From NCBI GenBank assembly GCA_037178855.1, contig JASJZC010000002.1:310001-374000 (forward strand): DNA of 64,000 bases, given 5' to 3'. The DNA is from Oscheius sp. JU75. Lineage: Eukaryota > Nematoda > Chromadorea > Rhabditida > Rhabditidae. Positions 47,741 to 58,487 of the stretch are shown here, one piece after another (position 1 is the first letter of the stretch; each line of letters begins with the position of its first letter). Made by a program: the position numbers and the translations under genes. The notes beneath the pieces are model-generated. The model was not told the origin of the DNA, did not search any database, and saw nothing but the letters and a program-made list of their open reading frames with translations.

Positions 47741-48240
47741 CCTAGTTGCAGAGACATTGTCTGCGTCGGCGATGCGGACAATCGTGCGGTGAGTCTGATG
47801 ATCGACTTTGGTATTCGTCGTATCTACGTGCACCCACCGGCGCGGAACTAGATGCTCAAGGCTTTCTTGGCACGGAGCTCTACTATTCGCGAACCTGTCA
47901 TGAGGATCGGGAGCAGCGTCAGGCAGACAATCTGGAGTCGTGGCTCTACATGGTATACAATCTCTTTGACCGCATGGCCTCTCATGGAAGCGGGTCGATC
48001 GCGATGACATTAAACTGGCGAAGGAAATTTTTATGCGCAATCAGGGTGGCTTCATGACTGGCCAGAGAACGATTATATGTGTTCAAGCGAATCTTCGAGC
48101 TGATCCAGTCGATGTCCTACGAGACGGAGCCTAACTACCGCGATATTACCATCGTCGTCGATCAGGAAGTAACCATTGCCGACAATCCACGTGACAGAGA
48201 TGGTGGTATTGGCGAAATCGAGAATACCAAATTGGAATGA
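47741..48240 (+). pseudogene. Decayed CK1-type protein kinase fragment
   Basis: Fragments of a casein-kinase-1-like kinase of the nematode-expanded group are recognisable in successive frames. CVGDADNRAVSLMIDFGIRR contains the DFG motif. GFLGTELYYSRTCHEDREQR with QADNLESWLYMVYNLFDR corresponds to the APE-equivalent and ExxxR region of CK1. These are followed by GLSWKRVDRDDIKLAKEIFM and then RLYVFKRIFELIQSMSYETE with PNYRDI. Moving between these blocks requires at least three frame changes (near 47832, 47975 and 48065) with no GT/AG intron to account for them. The N-lobe and catalytic loop are missing. It is most likely a 5'-truncated, frameshifted pseudogene. A hairpin-repeat copy (47704-47731) precedes it. 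Confidence 0.7.
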
Positions 48241-48472
48241 CTCGGAGTGGACTTTGAGAAGCTGAGAAAAAGAAAAAAAGAAAAACCAAGAAGCTGAGAA
48301 TAAAAAAGAGAAATCAATAGTTAGTAGGAAAAACAACTGGAGAGAAAAGTTTTTCAAAGTTCATATAAGCAGATCACAATTATGGCATTCAGTCGGTGAG
48401 AATCAAGCTGGTCAATATGGCAACGTATTTTCCCGTTCAATCATTCCCCCACCCTTCTTTACAAAAAATAAC

Positions 48473-50719
48473 TTAATAGGCACTCCTAGTCAGCGTTGAC
48501 TGTCGCAGAGGCATAGTCTCTGACTTTTGGCGTTGTTCTTCTTTGACAGGGAAGATTTTCCATAGGAGTTTGTGCAGGACAAAGTGACGAATCTCGGGAA
48601 TTCTGAAGAGTATTCTGTTCTGACTGTCCAACAAAGAAAATGGGAACGACAGCGCTGTCTAACTGTCGAGTCTGTATCCTCGGTAAAAGCTCTCTAACTC
48701 ACCTTGTAGCATAAATTATCGGATTTGTCAGTGTCTTTATCATGATTGTCAGAAGAACCACAATGGAGATGACATGTATCATTGCTCCGCTCTTCCTAAA
48801 AGTATGTACTGATACCATGAAAGGCTAGTTACTTACTGGTAGAGAGGCATCCCCTCGGCTGTCAGAATAAACAGTATGCTGGCAGGCATCCATCCAATAA
48901 GGAACGTCCCAAAAATGAGAGCGGCTGTGATGACGGTTCGTCTACCACGAGCGTTGGTAGCGGAGGCTGTTTTGGAACGGACCTGGAAGAGTTCTGTCTT
49001 ATAGATAACGATAGCGCTGTCTAACTTTCGAGACCGTGGCAAATAGAAAATAAGGGAAACAACAGCGCTGTCTATGTGTCAAGATTTCCAAAAAATTTTG
49101 TCTATGCCGCCCAGCATCATAATCACCCCCGTCAGAATAATTTGACTCTCTCTCTCTCGTTGTGCTTTGGACTTTCAATGAGAAGACCATAGTCATGCCC
49201 TGCTCTCAATTTCCTCAGCAGTAATCGCATAAACATTTGAGTGGAATACAAACAATGGCAGGGGGTCGAAATGCTTACTAATGAGAGAGATCTAGGCGAT
49301 CTTTGCTTGAAAAAATGAGCCCTTACCTCGCTGACTGTGGCCAGCATTCTCTGGTAGAGAATCGATGTTGTCAATATCATGACGATGATGATGAGAGAGA
49401 TTGTGAGACGGAATGGTAAGTTGAAGTAGAAACTACCGCGAGTGCAGTCTTTCACTCTGAAATTAGAGTCCTGGCTGGCTTTGCGGTAAGAGACAGACAG
49501 AAGAAACAGATGAGACAGAGAAACTGAAAGACGAAGAGAGAGAGAGAGGCAGAGAGGCAGAGAGTCAGAGAGTCAGAGAGACAGAGAGGCAGACACACTA
49601 CCAACTTCACGTCTATCCAGTGTGGATCATCTGATAACTCACCTATACCCTTGGTCCTCCCAGCTCCAAAAGTAGACGATAAGTCCAACTGGTGGTACTG
49701 TCCAGATCAGAATGATTATGAGCTAAACTAGTAGTTTTTCGAGACAATATGGGTGCAACCTGGACAAGTCTCAGCGGAAGCAGTTTCTGATGGTCGAAGG
49801 GCCTCGAAATCTGAATGTAGTGCACAAAAGCCAAGGCGACGAGATGGAAGATTCCTGTCAAAAGACCGCCAGTTCGAAAGGCCTGGAATTGGTAGTTTTA
49901 AGGCGCAATAGATGCAATTTGTTCCCTCAGTCTTTTGGAAAGACGACCTATTTCAGAGTCAGGTCCACCTTCACTAACTTCATTAGTACTCTCTCCTCCT
50001 AAGTCCTCAAATATGCAGGGTTGACTGCCGATTAGAAAGAGGCCAATGGAGTCATAATCTCTTGGGAGGATGGAACATCAAAAATCGAAGAAGGAAAGAG
50101 AAGGATATGGAAAAGTTCATGGAAGGGCGGAGAGGAGGGAAAAGAGTACCGGCCCCAGTGCCATACACTACAAGACTCTACCCACCTCCATGGTCAGTGG
50201 AAAGCAGTAGTTTGTATGCGACAGATTCAGAACAACAGGCTTGTAAGAGTTCCAAAACAGGGAGAAGGCCACGACCAGCGATGTCCAGGTATCGGACAAA
50301 GCCAAGGAGTAGGTCAGCTCCAACGATGTTGATCGACTCTGAAACGATGAAACTTTTACTGACAACAAAGACATGCAGAAATCCTGGTAAAAATTAGTAT
50401 TTCGTCTAGGAGGGGGGTAGTTGAAAGCGTTATTGTGTTCTTTGCGTAGGACATGCAAAATAACAAATAAGAAACGACGCGAGAGGGATTTGGGTACTTA
50501 CGAAGTCCATAATACTGCGACGGTTCTGAAGAGATTTCAAATTTTTTTGATTGGGAACAATGCGGAAGTATAAGGTAGTCACTGAATCCAGTCTCTGTCT
50601 CTTACCTTGACATGCCATCTTGACAGAAAGACGGCAATGTTCAGAAGAGCAGCCAGAGCACAGAGGAAGACAATAATCGGGATGCAGATTTCGTAGAGGA
50701 ACGATTTCAGTTCTGTCAT
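48473..50719 (-). CDS. Rhodopsin-like orphan GPCR
   Basis: Nine exons: 50606-50719, 50502-50525 (24-nt microexon), 50186-50338, 49760-49882, 49643-49722, 49327-49456, 48837-48982, 48703-48795 and 48473-48623 (1014 nt, 337 residues, phases join). TM1 is FLYEICIPIIVFLCALAALL. TM2 is in LALSDTWTSLVVAFSLFW. TM3 is in GIFHLVALAFVHYIQISRPF. TM4 is LIIILIWTVPPVGLIVYFW. TM5 is in RLTISLIIIVMILTTSILYQ. TM6 is VITAALIFGTFLIGWMPASI. TM7 is ISIVVLLTIMIKTLTNPIIY with the NPxxY motif, followed by a basic tail (QNRILFRIPEIRHF). TM3 ends ISRPFDHQ in place of DRY. The ligand is unknown. Introns contain the hairpin repeat (48642-48672, 49004-49033, 49054-49080) and a GACAGAGA array (49492-49595). Confidence 0.85.
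48642..48672 (+). repeat. Intronic hairpin repeat copy in GPCR gene
   Basis: CGACAGCGCTGTCTAACTGT then CGAGTC, in the last intron of the minus-strand GPCR gene, so it is antisense to the host. Confidence 0.9.
49004..49080 (+). repeat. Two intronic hairpin repeat copies in GPCR gene
   Basis: CGATAGCGCTGTCTAACTTT at 49004-49033 and AACAACAGCGCTGTCTATGT at 49054-49080, side by side in the intron between 48982 and 49327. Confidence 0.85.
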
Positions 50720-53700
50720 CTGGAAGAAATTGTTAGAAAATAGAAAAATGAGAGGAAGAGAGAGACAAAAGGCTTATGAGGGAACTAGGTCCCGCCTCCC
50801 AAAGGACGTCCAGAAAAAAAAACTATACGTATTCAAATTTCCCACCCAATAAAAATTCAAAAGACGCGTTGGAAAGATCATATTTTCCCCCGAGAGAGAG
50901 GGAGGCGAGAATCCGCCCACCGTTTCCTAATTTTCATGCTCAATGACCTAGGGGATCTGGTGCCGCTTGCTACTATACTATGTAGGCGGGTCGTTTGATC
51001 GAGTGGAAGGTGATTTGTATTAATTTTTTAATTCTGCGCGATGAAAGTGATGCGAGGATGTGCATAAAAATAGGCGTGGACAAAAAGATCGAGGGTACTG
51101 TAACGGTTTTCTTGGCCCAAAAAAAAATCCGGTTGTGTACATCTGAAGGCGTATCCGACTATTTAATATATAATCAAACAAGTCTTCCCAGCCCGGGATT
51201 CGAACCTGAACCTGTTCGTTCGTAGTCGGGACGCTAACCAACTGTCGGTGCAACGCGCCGATTTTCTCCGAAATAATAAAAGAAAAGAAGCAAGCGGTAT
51301 GAGACTTGCTTTAATACCTATTTTCGGGACCAAGAGGTGATTCTAACAAAATTGTGCTCTGCAAATTTTATATAGATTTTTGTAGATTTTTATATTAGCT
51401 ACAGCTTTGCAAAGCATGAAGAAGCTGAAAAACCTAAGTTTCGACCCGAAAAATGTCTGCAAAGAATATACTACACACTCCCGAAATACCCTGATCTTCC
51501 AGAGCTTATCCAAGCTCTGGAAAGTGCATGTACATAAGCTATGGGTGTCCCTCTTTAATCTAGATCGTCACGATCCTCGAGTCTTATTTTCTGATCTTGT
51601 GTGACGACAAATCCGTGAAAAGCAGGTTGGGTGGGGCCAGAAGATGTCTTCACAGGAAATTGGGAAAAGATGAATGTCTCGGAAATGAGAGAGAGACAGG
51701 GAACAAGTGGTATATCTCTCGACCAGTGACAGACAGATGGACAGAGAGACAGGACAAAGGGCAGCTATTAATACCCAGTCTCATGACTATTGTACTTCCA
51801 GCCAGACAGAAAGGCATTATAGTTTGGATTACTGTAAAAGGCATGGGTATTTTTAGGTGTTTTGTTTCCACAAAATAAATATCGTATACTTCTAGATAGA
51901 ACCTAGGCAACATTTTTAATGAAATAGCTATGGAGACAGAGAGACAGAGTGACAGAGAGTCAGAGAGATAGAGATGCCTGTGTCCAGGCGTCACTATTGT
52001 TTATAACTTAGCAACTTGCAGCTGAAAAAGGGTGCCAAATTCCCCATGAACCCGCCCCGAGGCTGAAAACGGAGGACAGGAGGCGTGGCCCCAGAGAGTC
52101 GACCCTTCATTCATAACTCTCCCATATATTTTCATGAGGACTCTTCAAAGAAGGAAGAGAAGGGTGTTTTGGAACGGCTCTCAAGTTGTTTTTTGAATTT
52201 TAAACTTGGACAACTGGTCAAAGGTCAGGGTAGAGAGACAGAGAGACACTTAGTTCAAAAAGTGATCCCGTTCTCTCTTTGTAATCTGATCTGTCTGGGA
52301 GCTATATAATGAAGTCCAATTGAAATTATAGATGACCGAAAGAGGGATTAGGAGGAATTGGAGCTGAATTCTGACGTTCACTCCCGTACCTTCTCTAGAT
52401 AGAGATACTACGGATGGGACAATAACAATGACAGAATGAGAGATGCCCCTTGTCTCTCTCTCTCCACCCTCCCCCATCCACAAAAATATTTGGTTACACA
52501 TCAATTTTCTCGGATTGGATTCTCTGCCGTTCACTCTCGTCGCCTTCCGGAATGAGACAACAATGACAATCAACGTCAACATATGACGCCAAATTGGAGA
52601 GAGGCTCCTTGGAATAATAGCGTTTTGTTTATAAACCAATGGCGCGGAAGTTTAGTTTTCGAGATCAGAAGCCTGGGGAAGGAGACTGTCAAGCTGAAGA
52701 GGTGAGAGACAGTGACAGACTACAAATCTACAACTACTAGTCCTTATGCTCAAAAACCGGATTTGCAAGCACAAAAAGGGCAAGGTGTTCGTTGGAGCGT
52801 GTCCCGAGCACGAAATCTTATCCAATAAACAAGTTGGTGGCTGTTTTCCTCCTAATGTACCTAATCTGATTGCAGCCTTCCTGTTTTTGTCCTTCTGACG
52901 ACGGAGGCGGAATATGAGGAGTAGGGGTAGAAAAATTGGCACCTGATCTTTTTAGAGGGAGGGATAGAGAGAGAGAGACACAGTCGACCAAAAACCTGTC
53001 AAATAATAATTCAGCCATGCCCAAGTCGCTGAGGGGCACTTGTTGTTCCCCGGAGCATCCTTGTTTTTGTTGGTTCAGAGAGGGAAGGGCAGAAGGAAAC
53101 CCAGAGTTCCCAGGACAGCTGTTCCTCTTTTCACTGCCAATTGGAAAAGTACCCCGTTAAACCCAAAAGAATGAACGATCAGGAAATTTTAGCCCACCAG
53201 AGAGTGAGCTCGCTCAAAAATGAAAGAATGACAGAACAGGTGTGGCCTTGGAACTCTTCTGGGAGTCTTAGGTAAAATCCAATTCCAGTCCAAACCAATT
53301 AGGTTGCAATTCCATCTGTCCCACGGTTTTTGCAATCGCGGTGAGAGAGTTATGTGGTCGGGATTCTGAAAGAGACACATGCATGTAAAAGAAGCAGACA
53401 GGGTAATCAAACACCGGTAAGTCTGGAGCTGTGGAGAGTACAGAATGAGTGGCATAGATCCTGTCTGTAAGTGACTAAACTGTCACAATCAAACTGTGTA
53501 GTCATGTCGAGTTAGTTAGAGAAAAAATGGTGGAAACAGCTACGCACCCGTCACAGTAGCTCGACTGGGGGAGGTCTTAATCTATCTCTCCACTTTCTCT
53601 CTCTGTCCTGGCGAAGTCTACTACAGTGAAAATTAAAGGCTCAATTCCAAATTTATGGTAACAGGCTCTTTACTGTATCATTTTGATCACTTACACCGAA

Positions 53701-55622
53701 GGTGGACTTTTCTTAAAAGGCTGCCCAACTATTTGTAGTTCTGACTACAGTAATCAGATGATCAAATGGAAATGGAGCGAAAAATTCTCATTAGGAGTGC
53801 CAAGAATCCTATGAATGTAAGAAAAACTTTGCGTCTTCAAGAAAATGTCGAGTAGTAATTCTAACTGTAAAAATAATGGAGCGATATGCATATATATTTT
53901 CTAAAAACCCGTTGTTGGTGAGGGCAGAACAAAAAGCGCTAGGATGGGTACAATATTTGATCGAGAGGCTCTCCCTCTTCCAGCCTATATCACGTTAATT
54001 GAGGTCTGGAAGGGACGTCACCAGGAACAGAGAGGATGTGGGCGAATGTAGGGACAGGTACACAGAAGGAATTCAGGAGGAAGAATTGCGAATTAGACTG
54101 ATTGCTTCGATTTTTGGACTCTCATAGTTCGTCACACTTGTTTTGTGAATGGGGGAGATGAAAAATGTAAGTATGGAATATTCTAGAGGGTTTGAAGGTC
54201 AACTGGAAGGATGAGGATGTGCTTCTGTTTCTCTGTCCTAGTCTCTGTCTCTCCGCAACTAAAGAAGGAAGAGTATCTCAAAGGAAATCAGCATAATAGC
54301 TTCTTCCAATTTCCCCATATCATTCCGGTCAAAACAATCAACCAAATGACTGTGTCTCAATTGGGAAAATGACTAGGTACAAGTTTTCAAACTTTTTCTT
54401 CGGTGTGTGGGTGAGAGTGTTGGGTAGAAAACTTAAAAAAACTTTGGACTAACAAAATTGCGTGTTCCAAAGAGCGCTGGAAGCTCTGAATTGGGGGGAG
54501 GAAAAATGAAAAAGTTCAATGAATAGAGACGGAGGTGGCCGAACGACCGTCGCGTGTTATTAGTAGCACAATAGATGCAGGGCTGAAGCCCTAAAAACAC
54601 TCAAAGGTTTGGCCACACAACAGTGGTCTATCTATGAAACAGAAATAATTTTTTTGCTAGAAGGATTCCGGTGATTACATTGAAAATTACTCCTCATTCA
54701 AAAAGCTACAAGTTTTCTGGGAAAACCAATTTCAATGGGAGACAAATTTGAAGGAAAGTTGAAAGATTGTCGTTAGATCCAGAGAATCATCATTATTTCT
54801 CAATTTTTGTCATCCAAAAAATTGAATAGGGGCTGAGTACTCGAGTCAAGAGGATCCGGGTGCAGAGAGCGGTCCCTGGGAAATGGAGAGACAGGGGGAC
54901 TGGAGACTGAAAGGCAGAGAGAGAAAGAGCCAGAGATACAGAAAGCGACAGAGAGACAAATATCTTTGAAAGGCTACATTTCGGACTTCATCTAGAAGGG
55001 TGACAGGAAGCGGAAGTGCCTGAGCATTTAGTACGAAGTTATTCGAGGAGCAGTTTGTGCGGAAAATTGAGAGACGGGGAGGGTATGAATAGCCTGTTTT
55101 TATTTCTAATGATAGAGATGAACTGGACTGAAAACCGTCTCGTCTTACTTATTTTTGAACAGGGACAAAAAGACAGAGAAGCCAGTCGTATAAAAGACGA
55201 CAATAAGTCATGGCGATTGGAGTCGAGTCATACTCACTTTTCCTCGTTATCGTGTGTTCGGAAGCCATAGCGAGAAAATGGGGAAAGGAGGGAGTCGAAG
55301 AATGCGATCCAAAGACAGGGAGGCAAAGAGGCAGAGAGACAAAGAGACACACAAAAAGCCAGAAAGACTAAGAAAGAGAGACAGAGAGAGAGAGATAGAG
55401 AGAGACAGAGTAACAGAGAGTTAGAGAGACAGTCTGACAGCGACAGAGTGACAGCGAACGCTTGCACTTCGATTACTAGAAGCCTTCAATCATGAAAGAA
55501 CTGTATTGTTTCGAACAAATCATTTTGTTGAGATAATTAAGGAAAACAGAGTTCAAAGCTGTAGTTCAACTAGCAAAGTACGTCCCAGCAATCTCCACTC
55601 CCTTCCACAAAACCACTTCAGA
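50720..55622. other. Gene-poor, repeat-rich spacer
   Basis: About 4.9 kb without a splice-supported gene. It contains a tRNA-like segment (51186-51249), a CCCGTACCTTCTC motif at 52383 and GACAGAGA arrays (51938-51975, 54880-54960, 55300-55450). Short open frames here have no signal peptide, domain or splice pattern that I can support. Confidence 0.5.
51186..51249 (-). repeat. tRNA-like segment
   Basis: Minus strand: AGTTGGTTAGCGTCCCGACT (A-box-like), then a loop, then CAGGTTCGAATCCCGGGCTG (B-box/T-arm-like). The end arms do not pair as a tRNA acceptor stem. Confidence 0.4.
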
Positions 55623-56769
55623 ATGGAACTCCTGAACACGTTTCTGATGCTGCTGACGGATTCTCTGCTGAACTGCACCTACCACGAGGCGCCCCACTCG
55701 GAAGAGTTCTTTCGCGAGATGCCGCGCCCCTTCATCGTGGCTCTCTCGGTGGCCAGTGTGCTTTGTCTCATCACGACCTCTCTGGCCATCCTGCACATTC
55801 TCTACATTTCCATCTACATCACCCAGTCGGATCGGCGACTTTTCATCGTCTACCTGGCCTCGACGGCCCCATTCGTCTCCATCTCTTCGCTGGTCGCCAT
55901 GTTCATGCCTCGCATCTGGTTTTTCTCTCATCTGGTCAGTTTTCTCTACTTTTCCGTAGCTCTCTGGATCATCATCTGCCTGCTGATGCAGATCTTCGGC
56001 GGACACTTTTCTCTCGTGACGAAGATGAGCGAGCGACTGCAGCACATCGAAGTAGCGACGCCTCCCTTCTGCTGCATTCTGCCCTGTCTGCCGAAGGTCA
56101 AAGTGGACAGTCGAAAGATCAGAATCTGCGAGTGGATGGTCATTCAGGCGCCGGTTGTCCGTCTTCTGGCAACACTGATTAGTCTGGTCATCTATTTCGA
56201 CTATCAGGAGAATGGATTGATTCCTCTGAAGGTTTGTGAGAGACAGAGACAGATTTTTCTTTCCAGATCATCGACATTGTTACACTGCCATCACTCCTGG
56301 CCGGCATCTACGGCTGTCAGATTCTGGTAGCCACTGTCTCCCATCTAGAAGAGCTGCTCTCCTATCGCTACATTGTCGTCTTCAACATTTTTGACTTTTT
56401 CTTCTTCTGTTTTGGTCTCCAGCAGAACATCTTCGACTTCTTGGCCAGAGTTGGTGCTTTCGGTTGCGGCGCGGGGCCCTTGCCTTCCGTCGAGACGTCT
56501 TTCTGTGAGTCATTTGGGACTTTTTTTTTGGTACAGATTCTGTCTTACTGTCTCTCTCTCTGTTCTGGCTGATAAAAACCCTACTGACTCTGTTTTCAGT
56601 CTGGAAGAACTTTTGCACCGTGCTGGAGGCCTTCTGTGTGACCATCATCTCCACGATCCTGCTGCAGCCTTCTCGTTCGGCCTTCTTCGACAAACATCCC
56701 AACTGTCAGGTGGCTCAGCCCCATCTCCAGGTAGTCATCGAAGACTTGAAAGAGAGCAAGGAGACTTAG
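55623..56769 (+). CDS. Organic solute transporter alpha-like protein
   Basis: Seven-helix membrane protein of the OST-alpha/TMEM184 family. OST-alpha carries bile acids and steroids across basolateral membranes in vertebrates, and C. elegans has several osta genes. Three exons: 55623-56231, 56267-56504 and 56600-56769 (1017 nt, 338 residues, phases join). Hydrophobic segments include PFIVALSVASVLCLITTSLA, IVYLASTAPFVSISSLVAMF, LVSFLYFSVALWIIICLLMQ and IIDIVTLPSLLAGIYGCQIL. The family-typical cytoplasmic block PPFCCILPCLPKVKVDSRK is present, followed by ICEWMVIQAPVVRLL. The C-terminus is charged (VVIEDLKESKET). Intron 1 is only 35 nt and contains GAGAGACAGAGACAGA. A polyadenylation signal AATAAA lies at 56812-56817. 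The transported substrate is not known. Confidence 0.88.
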
Positions 56770-56811
56770 GAGAAGCCCTCGACCGAGTGAACACCCATAA
56801 CGGATCTACTT

Positions 56812-56817
56812 AATAAA
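56812..56817 (+). promoter_or_regulatory. Polyadenylation signal of the OST-alpha-like gene
   Basis: AATAAA 43 nt after the stop at 56769. Confidence 0.6.
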
Positions 56818-57289
56818 AATAGTCTTTAGGGGGTTTTGAATCACATTATGATCCCGTCTTTTCGATCGTTCTTAGTCAGAAATCGGGGAATACCAGTCAT
56901 CGTTTCTGAAAAGCCAGCCAACTCCTCTTTCTCCTCTGCCTCTAATAAATTCCTCCAATTCCCACAGCAGTCCAATTGAAAGGGGGTAGGGGGTCCAAGA
57001 CTTCTGGGGGATGTGTGCCATTGCTTCTCAATTCTGGGCGGCTATCTCTCTCTCTCTCTCTCTCTGTCCCCTTTTAGTTTCTGCCGCGGTCTTCCCCACA
57101 CTCCGCCCCCTTTTCCGATTCCTTTTCTTTCACCCCTTCTCTCTCTCTGTCTCAGTCAGCGCCCTGTCGCTATCATCGATGAAACGGGATGCGAGACAAC
57201 AAACACATGATCTTCACTACATTTCTATTAATTTTTTGGTTTCATCTAGGCAACAGTGGTAGGTTTCCGATTTTTGTTTGAAACTGATG

Positions 57290-57327
<38 letters not shown>

Positions 57328-58147
57328 GATGTCGTTCCCACTCCTCATTTGTCCTCCCATGCCGTCCCGATTAGGCAACCCCGTGTTGCACTAATCCTCC
57401 TAGATGATTATCAGCTGAGAGGGGTGGAAAAAGAAAGAGAAACCTAAAGAAAGGTACCAATCTGTACAGCTCTGCCTCAAACCCATTCCTCCGAGTTAGC
57501 GGAGCCATTCAAGACGTTCACGCTTCGACGCAGCCGTAAAAGTATACTGAAAGGGGGGATGGGTTGAGTGGACACATAGGGTCAGATTTCTTTGTAGTAG
57601 GCTATTTCGAAGCTTTTAAGGTTGGATGAAGAAACGTTTATGATGGTTTTCTGATTACCGAGGTTCCCACACCGTTTTTGAAGAGTCAATGAAACGTCCC
57701 CTCACCCTGGTCAGCAAATAGAAGATGAAAGAACAAACAGTTTGTCATGGACAAGGGACTGTCTCGTCTTCTCAAGCTGACTCCTTTAACGTTGTAAGCC
57801 CCCTTCCCTTATCAGTAGTTCAAAACAGTTGTATCAGACTTTTTACAGCTATGTTTATTGCATAAGGCAGACTACGGGGAATGTTCGGAATACACTGTCT
57901 CTATCTCTGTCTCTCAGTCTCTCTGTCGACACTTGACTAGAACGTGATTCCTGTACAGACAGTTTATCTCCAACCTGCGATTTCAAGTTTGCAAGTTCCT
58001 GACAAAGGTTCTTGACATATTTTATTTCTTTTTGAAGCCTTTTCGATGAAAAAGGTGATGGGTTAATCCAGGACAGAGCATATCTTCAGAAAATTTCAGT
58101 GCGGTGCCCAAACCGCCCCGAGAAGGTACAGGTGGGACGCTTAGTCT

Positions 58148-58225
58148 CAATGGCCTAGTTAGCATTATTGCATGGGACGCGTACGCCGCCGAGGGTTCCT
58201 AGTTCGGATCCAACCGGACAAAAAA
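58148..58225 (+). repeat. tRNA-like segment
   Basis: AATGGCCTAGTTAGCATT (A-box-like) followed about 40 nt later by TAGTTCGGATCCAACC (B-box-like) and an A/T-rich tail. It does not form a full cloverleaf by eye. Confidence 0.35.
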
Positions 58226-58487
58226 GTTTTCTTTTTCGGTATTAAAGGGCTTTGAAGGCCCTGGTTGTCTATGACTCTCGGTTGTCACTAAATACAAGTG
58301 AAAAACTTGAAAACAATTGATAGGTCTCTCTGTCTCACTTCCCCCTTAGGTGTTCAGTCTCAATCTCCAAAATCCAAGTACGCATAATTCGTCGCTGAAG
58401 CGTCTTCCATGGCGTCCGGGAGTAGCTCCCTAGAGGATACGGGGAGAAATCTTGCCGACTAGAAACAGATAGAACTGGAGTCTTCAG

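Larger units (their letters stand above)
56770..58487. other. Spacer or 5' region of the cysteine-rich protein gene
   Basis: No gene was fixed. It must contain the missing first exon(s), including a signal peptide, of the gene at 58488-61932 unless they lie further away. It includes a long AGAGAG tract (57290-57330), a CTCTGTCT tract (57895-57930) and a tRNA-like segment (58148-58225). Confidence 0.4.

Noticed and set aside
40888-49080. CRISPR-like array
   Set aside because: Copies are irregularly spaced, in both orientations and embedded in spliced eukaryotic genes, so a CRISPR array is excluded.
55566-56045. 159-residue minus-strand open frame
   Set aside because: It is exactly antisense to exon 1 of the OST-alpha-like gene and rich in His, Glu and Arg as expected of a shadow frame.
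57011-57262. Possible signal-peptide exon for the gene at 58488
   Set aside because: The hydrophobic run comes from a CTCTCTCT tract, and no donor of the required phase follows it.
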